From assembly GCA_020848435.1 (NCBI GenBank), contig JADLAC010000051.1:181928-245927 (forward strand): DNA of 64,000 nucleotides. The letters run 5' to 3'. Under the pieces are notes generated by a model. It saw only the letters and a list, made by a program, of their open reading frames with translations, was not told the origin of the DNA and made no database searches. Positions 59,596 through 64,000 of this stretch are shown piece after piece (position 1 is the stretch's first letter; every line of letters begins with the position of its first letter). Both the position numbers and the translations under genes were made by a program. Origin of the DNA: Burkholderiales bacterium (GTDB taxonomy: Bacteria > Pseudomonadota > Gammaproteobacteria > Burkholderiales > WYBJ01).

Positions 59596-60561
59596 ATGCA
59601 GCGCGCATTGCGACTCGTCGCCGCGGCTTCGCTTGCCGTGGCCAGCTTCAGCGTTCAAGCGGCCGAGAGCTATCCCACGCGGCCCGTGCGTTTCATCAAC
59701 CCCTATCCGCCCGGCGGCGGCACCGACACCTTCGCACGCCCGGTCGCGCAGAAGATGAGCGAGGGCTTGGGCGAGCAGGTGCTGGTAGACAACCGGCCCG
59801 GCGCCCAGGGGAGCATCGGCACCGCGCTCGCCGCCAAGGCGCCGCCGGATGGTTACACCCTGATCCTCGCGCAGTCGGGACCCTTCACGATCAATCCATT
59901 CCTCTACAAGGACGTGGGCTTCGACCCTCTGAAGGACTTCGTCGCCGTCGGCCGGGGAACCGAGCAGCCCTACCTCGTGGTCGTGCATCCGACCGTGCCG
60001 GCGCGCTCGATGAAGGAGCTCGCCGCGGTCGCCCGGAAAAGCCCCGGCAAGCTCACCTACGGATCGTCCTCCTCGGTCGCGCAGCTCGTGGGCGAGCTGT
60101 TCAAGCAGGTCACCGCGACCGACGTGCTGCACATCCCGTACAAAGGCGCGGCGGCGGCCCTGGTCGATCTCATGTCCGGGCAGATCGACCTCATGTATTC
60201 GACCCCGCCTTCGACGATGCCGCACGTGAAGGCGGGAAAGCTGCGCGCCCTTGCCGTCACCGGCGCCGCGCGGCTGCCGGGGCTGCCGGATGTGCCCACG
60301 TCGCGCGAGGCAGGCATCGCCGAATTCGAGGTGACCGGCTGGTACGGGATCGCGCTGCCGGCGGGCACGGCGCGCGAGATCGTGCTGAGGTTGAACCGGG
60401 AGCTGCTGCGCGCGCTCGACTCGCCCGATGTCAAGTCGAGACTCACCAGCGCCGGACTCGATCCGTCGCCCTCGACGCCCGAGCAGTTCGAAGCGCAGAT
60501 TCGCAGGGATCACGCGCGCTGGGCCAAGGTGGTCAAGCGCGCCGGGATCAAGGCGGATTGA
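59596..60561 (+). CDS. Bug/TctC-family periplasmic solute receptor
   Basis: A 321-residue receptor with a signal peptide of about 23 residues (MQRALRL start, cleavage near VQAAE). Ligand loops are PYPPGGGTDTFAR and DNRPGAQGS with PDGYT; the hinge is IPYKGAAAA. GGAGGAAA before the ATG is a strong ribosome-binding site. It is followed by the TcuA-like flavoprotein gene in the same direction after 100 bases, suggesting a tricarballylate-like or other carboxylate ligand. Confidence 0.93.
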   Translation: MQRALRLVAAASLAVASFSVQAAESYPTRPVRFINPYPPGGGTDTFARPVAQKMSEGLGEQVLVDNRPGAQGSIGTALAAKAPPDGYTLILAQSGPFTINPFLYKDVGFDPLKDFVAVGRGTEQPYLVVVHPTVPARSMKELAAVARKSPGKLTYGSSSSVAQLVGELFKQVTATDVLHIPYKGAAAALVDLMSGQIDLMYSTPPSTMPHVKAGKLRALAVTGAARLPGLPDVPTSREAGIAEFEVTGWYGIALPAGTAREIVLRLNRELLRALDSPDVKSRLTSAGLDPSPSTPEQFEAQIRRDHARWAKVVKRAGIKAD

Positions 60562-60661
60562 ACGGCGGCGAGAGACGTAAGCGAACGCCTGCTGCGCGAC
60601 CGGGCCGTATCGACGCAAAACGATCAGGTTTGGTGATGGCCATGGACGTGGAGAGCGGCAG

Positions 60662-62167
60662 GTGAGCGAACAGGCGGAGCACTACGACGTTATCGTGGTC
60701 GGCGGCGGCAACGCGGCGCTGTGTGCGGCGCTTGCCGCGCGCGACCAAGGCGCGCGCGTGCTGCTGCTGGAGCGCGCCCCGCATGCCGAACGCGGCGGAA
60801 ACACCCGCTTTACCGACGGGCAGATGCGCATCGCCTACGCGGGAGCGGAGGACATCCGCGCCCTCGCACCCGATCTCACCGCCGAGGACATGGCGCGCAC
60901 CGACTTCGGCAGCTACTCCGAGGAGCAGTTCTTCGACGACATGGCGCGGGTCACGCAGAACCGCACCGATCCCGATCTGTGCGAGATCCTCGTGAAGCAG
61001 AGCCGCGCCACCGTGGACTGGATGCGCGGCCAAGGCGTGCGCTTCATGCCGAACTTCGGCCGCCAGGCATTCAAGGTCGAGGGCCGGTTCAAGTTCTGGG
61101 GCGGTCCGGTGCTCGCCGCCTGGGGCGGAGGCCCGGGGCTCGTCGACAGCCTGTACGCGGCGGCCGAGAAGCGCGGCGTGAAGATCGCCTACGATGCGTG
61201 GGTGCGCGATCTCGTGTACTCGCCCGCCGGCGTCGGCGGCGTCGTCGTCAAGACCCGCGCTGACATCCGCACCATCGAGGCCGGCGCGGTGGTGCTTGCC
61301 TGCGGCGGCTTCGAGGCCAACGCCGAATGGCGTACGCGCTACCTGGGTCCCGGCTGGGATCTCGCCAAGGTGCGCGGCACCCACTACAACACCGGCGACG
61401 GGCTCGCGATGGCGCTCGCGATCGGCGCGCAACCCCGCGGCCACTGGTCGGGCTGCCACGCCGTGAGCTGGGAGCGCTACGCGACCGACTTCGGCGACCT
61501 CGAGCTGACGCCGCAGTTCCAGCGCCACAGCTATCCGTTCTCGATCATGGTCAACGCCGAGGGCCGCCGCTTCCTCGACGAGGGCGCGGAGTTCAGGAAT
61601 TACACCTACGCCCGCTATGGCCGGGTCGTTCTGCAGCAGCCCGGCCAATACGCCTGGCAGGTCTTCGACGCGAAAGTGCAGCACTTGCTGCTCTCCGAGT
61701 ACCGCACGAAGGCGGTCACGAAGGTCGAGGCCGCGACGCTCGATGAGCTGGCCACGAAGATCGGCGACGTCGACAAGGCGCAGTTCCTGAAGACGATCGC
61801 AGAATTCAACGCCGCGGTGAAAACGGACGTGCCGTTCAATCCGAACGTGAAGGACGGGCGCGGAACGGTCGGGCTCGCGATCCCCAAGTCGAACTGGGCC
61901 AATCCCATCGACACGCCGCCCTTTGCCGCGTACGCGATCACCTGCGGCGTGACCTTCACGTTCGGCGGCGTGCGCATCACCAACGAGGCGCAGGTCGTGG
62001 ACACCAATCAGCAGCCGATCCCCGGGCTGTTCGCCGCCGGCGAGATGGTCGGCGGGATCTTCTACTTCAACTATCCGGGTTCGAGCGGACTCACCAGCGG
62101 CGCCGTGTTCGGGCGAATCGCGGGGCGCAGCGCCGCACGCTCCGCGCTGGAGGGCCGGGGCCGATAG
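60662..62167 (+). CDS. FAD-dependent oxidoreductase, tricarballylate dehydrogenase (TcuA)-like
   Basis: A 501-residue flavoprotein of the fumarate-reductase/TcuA group. The dinucleotide motif VVGGGNAALCAALAARDQG is near the N-terminus, GGNTRFTDGQMRIAY and LACGGFEANAEWR are family marks, and the end reads GLFAAGEMVGGIFYFNYPGS with GLTSGAVFGRIAGR. GTG start at 60662. It would oxidise or reduce a carboxylate at a C-C bond. TcuB and TcuC partners are not present. It is paired with the preceding Bug gene. Confidence 0.88.
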   Translation: MSEQAEHYDVIVVGGGNAALCAALAARDQGARVLLLERAPHAERGGNTRFTDGQMRIAYAGAEDIRALAPDLTAEDMARTDFGSYSEEQFFDDMARVTQNRTDPDLCEILVKQSRATVDWMRGQGVRFMPNFGRQAFKVEGRFKFWGGPVLAAWGGGPGLVDSLYAAAEKRGVKIAYDAWVRDLVYSPAGVGGVVVKTRADIRTIEAGAVVLACGGFEANAEWRTRYLGPGWDLAKVRGTHYNTGDGLAMALAIGAQPRGHWSGCHAVSWERYATDFGDLELTPQFQRHSYPFSIMVNAEGRRFLDEGAEFRNYTYARYGRVVLQQPGQYAWQVFDAKVQHLLLSEYRTKAVTKVEAATLDELATKIGDVDKAQFLKTIAEFNAAVKTDVPFNPNVKDGRGTVGLAIPKSNWANPIDTPPFAAYAITCGVTFTFGGVRITNEAQVVDTNQQPIPGLFAAGEMVGGIFYFNYPGSSGLTSGAVFGRIAGRSAARSALEGRGR

Positions 62168-62261
62168 CGAGCCGGCTGCCGGCCACGCGTACGGCGGCAC
62201 GTCTTCCGGGTCTCGAGCCCGGCGTAGACGCGTACCTGGTCGCCGTCGCGCGCGGACGCAA

Positions 62262-62771
62262 TCAGATCCGCTCGGGTTTGATGCCCGAGTCGATGCCCGC
62301 GCCCGCGCGCGGCGCGGAGCGTTCGACGAAATCGAGCACGTGCGTGCGGCGGCTGCGAAAGACCAGCTCGCCCCCGGCAGTGCGTCCCTCGGCCTGGTAG
62401 ACGACGAACTCCCGATCCTTCTTCACGTACTTGTCCACGATGGTGCCCGTCACCGTGAGCGTGGTACCGGGTTCGAGCGCACGAAACGTCTCGTTCTCCC
62501 AGCGAACGAAGAGGCCCCTCACGTTGTACGTCCTGGAAAAAAGCCAGCGTGGAGGCCGGTAGGTGATCTGGGGCGGCGCGACCCGCTGCCCACCCTCGCC
62601 CTGCGGGAAGAACAAGGGGTCGAAATCCTGATCGAGCTGACATTGAAGGTCGATCAGCTCGTCGCTGATATCCCATTGCATCTCGCCGAGCGATTGGCCG
62701 ATTTCGATATCTTCGAACGCCGCTCGCCGGCCCTGGCTGTCTTCGAGCACCCGTGTCGGACTAATGCTCAT
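62262..62771 (-). CDS. MaoC-like acyl dehydratase domain protein
   Basis: A 169-residue hot-dog protein. It contains FEDIEIGQSLGEMQWDISDE and a central region ending VRWENETFRALEPGTTLTVTG and IVDKYVKKDREFVVYQAEG, like the non-catalytic or N-terminal half of FAS1-type dehydratases and MaoC relatives. The catalytic Asp-His motif is not evident, so activity is doubtful; it may need a second hot-dog partner. It diverges from the last Bug gene across 63 bases. Confidence 0.78.
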   Translation of the reverse strand: MSISPTRVLEDSQGRRAAFEDIEIGQSLGEMQWDISDELIDLQCQLDQDFDPLFFPQGEGGQRVAPPQITYRPPRWLFSRTYNVRGLFVRWENETFRALEPGTTLTVTGTIVDKYVKKDREFVVYQAEGRTAGGELVFRSRRTHVLDFVERSAPRAGAGIDSGIKPERI

Positions 62772-62784
62772 CTCGCGCTCCGTG

Positions 62785-62814
62785 TTGACCGCGGTGAAGC
62801 AAGGACTCTACCAT
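62785..62814 (+). promoter_or_regulatory. Sigma-70-type promoter upstream of a Bug gene
   Basis: TTGACC (62785-62790), an 18-base spacer and TACCAT (62809-62814). Transcription would begin near 62821, only about 14 bases before the ATG at 62835. It sits in the 63-base divergent gap. Confidence 0.55.
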
Positions 62815-62834
62815 GCTCGCACGAGGAGAACCCG

Positions 62835-63797
62835 ATGTCGCCCACGCAGAAGATCGCCCCATTCATCCTGGCCTTGGTCAGCGCCGCTGCCTTCGCACAA
62901 GCCTATCCGAGCAAGCCGATCCGTCTCATCACGCCGTATCCGCCCGGCGGCGGCGTCGATGCCAGCGCGCGCATCATCGGCCAGGCGCTGTCGGAGCAAC
63001 TGGGCCAGCAAGTCGTGATCGAAAACCGCGGCGGCGCCAGCGGGCGGATCGGTACCGAGGTCGCCGCCAAGGCGCCGGCGGACGGGTACACGCTGGTCGT
63101 CGGCAGCGTCGCACCGAACGCGATCATTCCCGCGACCTCCGCCAAGCTCGGCTACGACAGCGTGCGCGACTTCGCGCCGATCAGCCTGGTGGCGGAGTCC
63201 GACTACGTGCTCGCGGTACATCCGTCGTTGCCGGTGAAGTCGGTGCGCGACCTGGTCAACCTCGCCCGCGCGCGACCCGATCAGATCGTATATGCATCGA
63301 CCGGCAATCTCGGCGGACCGCATCTCGCCGGCGAGTTGTTCAATCAACTCGCCAAGGTCAAGATGGTGCACGTGCCCTACAAGGGCGGCAGCGCCGCTAC
63401 CACATCCATCCTGGGCGGCGAAACCTCGCTCATCTTCGGCACCGGGCCGACCGTCGTGCCGCACGCCGACGCGGGCAGGCTGCGCCTCATAGCAACCACG
63501 GGACCGAAGCGATCCAAGGCGCTGCCGCAGCTTCCCACGATAGCGGAAACGCTCCCCGGTCACGACGTCACGCAGTGGTACGGGATACTCGCGCCCACCG
63601 GCACGCCGCCGGAAATCCTGGCACAGCTGCACGCGGCGATCGTGAAGGCCGCCGCCACGCCCAAGGTCGTGCAGCAGTTTTCCCGCCTGGGCGCTAACGC
63701 GGCAAGCAACACCCCCGAACAGTTCGCCGCACTCATCAAGGCCGAGATCGCGAAGTGGGCGCGCGTCATCAAGAGCTCGGGCTTGCAGCTCGATTGA
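62835..63797 (+). CDS. Bug/TctC-family periplasmic solute receptor
   Basis: A 320-residue receptor with a short signal peptide of about 22 residues ending in AFAQ. Ligand loops are PYPPGGGVDASAR and ENRGGASGR with ADGYT; the hinge is VPYKGGSAA. GAGGAG precedes the ATG. It stands alone on its strand apart from the divergent MaoC-like gene, with a tightly placed promoter. Confidence 0.93.
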   Translation: MSPTQKIAPFILALVSAAAFAQAYPSKPIRLITPYPPGGGVDASARIIGQALSEQLGQQVVIENRGGASGRIGTEVAAKAPADGYTLVVGSVAPNAIIPATSAKLGYDSVRDFAPISLVAESDYVLAVHPSLPVKSVRDLVNLARARPDQIVYASTGNLGGPHLAGELFNQLAKVKMVHVPYKGGSAATTSILGGETSLIFGTGPTVVPHADAGRLRLIATTGPKRSKALPQLPTIAETLPGHDVTQWYGILAPTGTPPEILAQLHAAIVKAAATPKVVQQFSRLGANAASNTPEQFAALIKAEIAKWARVIKSSGLQLD

Positions 63798-63980
63798 AGA
63801 CCCGGCGAGCGCGCCCGAACCCGCGCCGAGCATTGCGGGCGCGCCCGGCACATGTACCAGGCGGTGAGCGGCTGCTAGACATCATGTGCATGTATTGACC
63901 TGCCGCACCTCAAGTTGACGCGGGTTACGCTTGGGGTTTGTTCAACCGGCGGCGCAGAGCCGCAATTGAGGGGGCAGGTC

Positions 63981-64000
63981 ATGAAAGAGTTTAGCAAGTA
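63981..64000 (+). CDS. Start of an unidentified gene cut by window end
   Basis: An ATG at 63981 preceded by GAGGGGGCAGG opens a frame that reads MKEFSK before the window ends. Six residues do not allow identification. Some IS110-family transposases begin with a similar short stretch, and the sequence context (183 bases with no gene upstream) would suit an insertion-sequence end, but this is only a guess. Confidence 0.35.

Overview
This window looks like chromosomal accessory metabolism from a high-GC betaproteobacterium, most likely Burkholderiales. That placement is an inference. It rests on the strong GC bias, dense gene packing with many ATGA/GTGA overlaps, and above all eleven full-length Bug-type (TctC family) periplasmic solute receptors plus two wrecked ones. 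Expansion of this family is a hallmark of Bordetella/Cupriavidus/Variovorax-like lineages. No TctA or TctB membrane partner is encoded here, and no rRNA, tRNA, CRISPR array or complete insertion sequence was seen.

Layout. 0-2.3 kb: the end of a nitronate monooxygenase and a hydrolase-Bug pair. 2.4-8.4 kb: a five-gene plus-strand operon (decarboxylase-like amidohydrolase, acyl-CoA dehydrogenase, sulfatase, alpha/beta hydrolase, Bug). 8.6-12.2 kb: a minus-strand Bug/SDR/Bug group behind a secreted protein. 12.4-16.1 kb: a persulfide dioxygenase-rhodanese fusion, a VOC protein, an LVIVD-repeat protein and two small genes. 16.6-19.6 kb: two MaoC-like proteins and an NDP-forming acyl-CoA synthetase. 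19.7-24.9 kb: Bug-hyuA-hyuB with a striking inverted repeat before hyuA and a Bug remnant after hyuB. 25.4-29.5 kb: an internally deleted Bug, an HMGL-type lyase, a double cupin and a ketopantoate-reductase-like enzyme. 29.6-33.2 kb: a 2-hydroxyacid dehydrogenase-Bug pair divergent from an aminotransferase. 33.3-40.3 kb: a Bug, an SDR, a complete SdhABCD-like complex, an RraA-like protein and a CysB-like LysR regulator, all on the minus strand. 40.3-44.0 kb: a small protein plus amidase, a quinone oxidoreductase and an enoyl-CoA hydratase. 44.2-47.6 kb: a possible AbrB-type remnant, then a Bug, a GH15 hydrolase and a metallothionein. 47.9-50.2 kb: Bug-MmgE/PrpD. 50.4-59.2 kb: the most coherent island, with two paralogous hydantoinase-like amidohydrolases flanking a CobW-type metallochaperone, an HD-domain putative di-iron oxygenase, an asparaginase-like amidohydrolase and a NitT/TauT-type ABC importer. 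59.6-63.8 kb: Bug, a TcuA-like flavoprotein, a MaoC-like protein and another Bug. The window ends inside a new reading frame.

The recurring plan is one Bug receptor placed beside one or more catabolic enzymes for carboxylates, CoA esters, cyclic amides or aromatics. Each module therefore probably takes up and degrades one small organic acid or amide. The substrates cannot be named from sequence alone.
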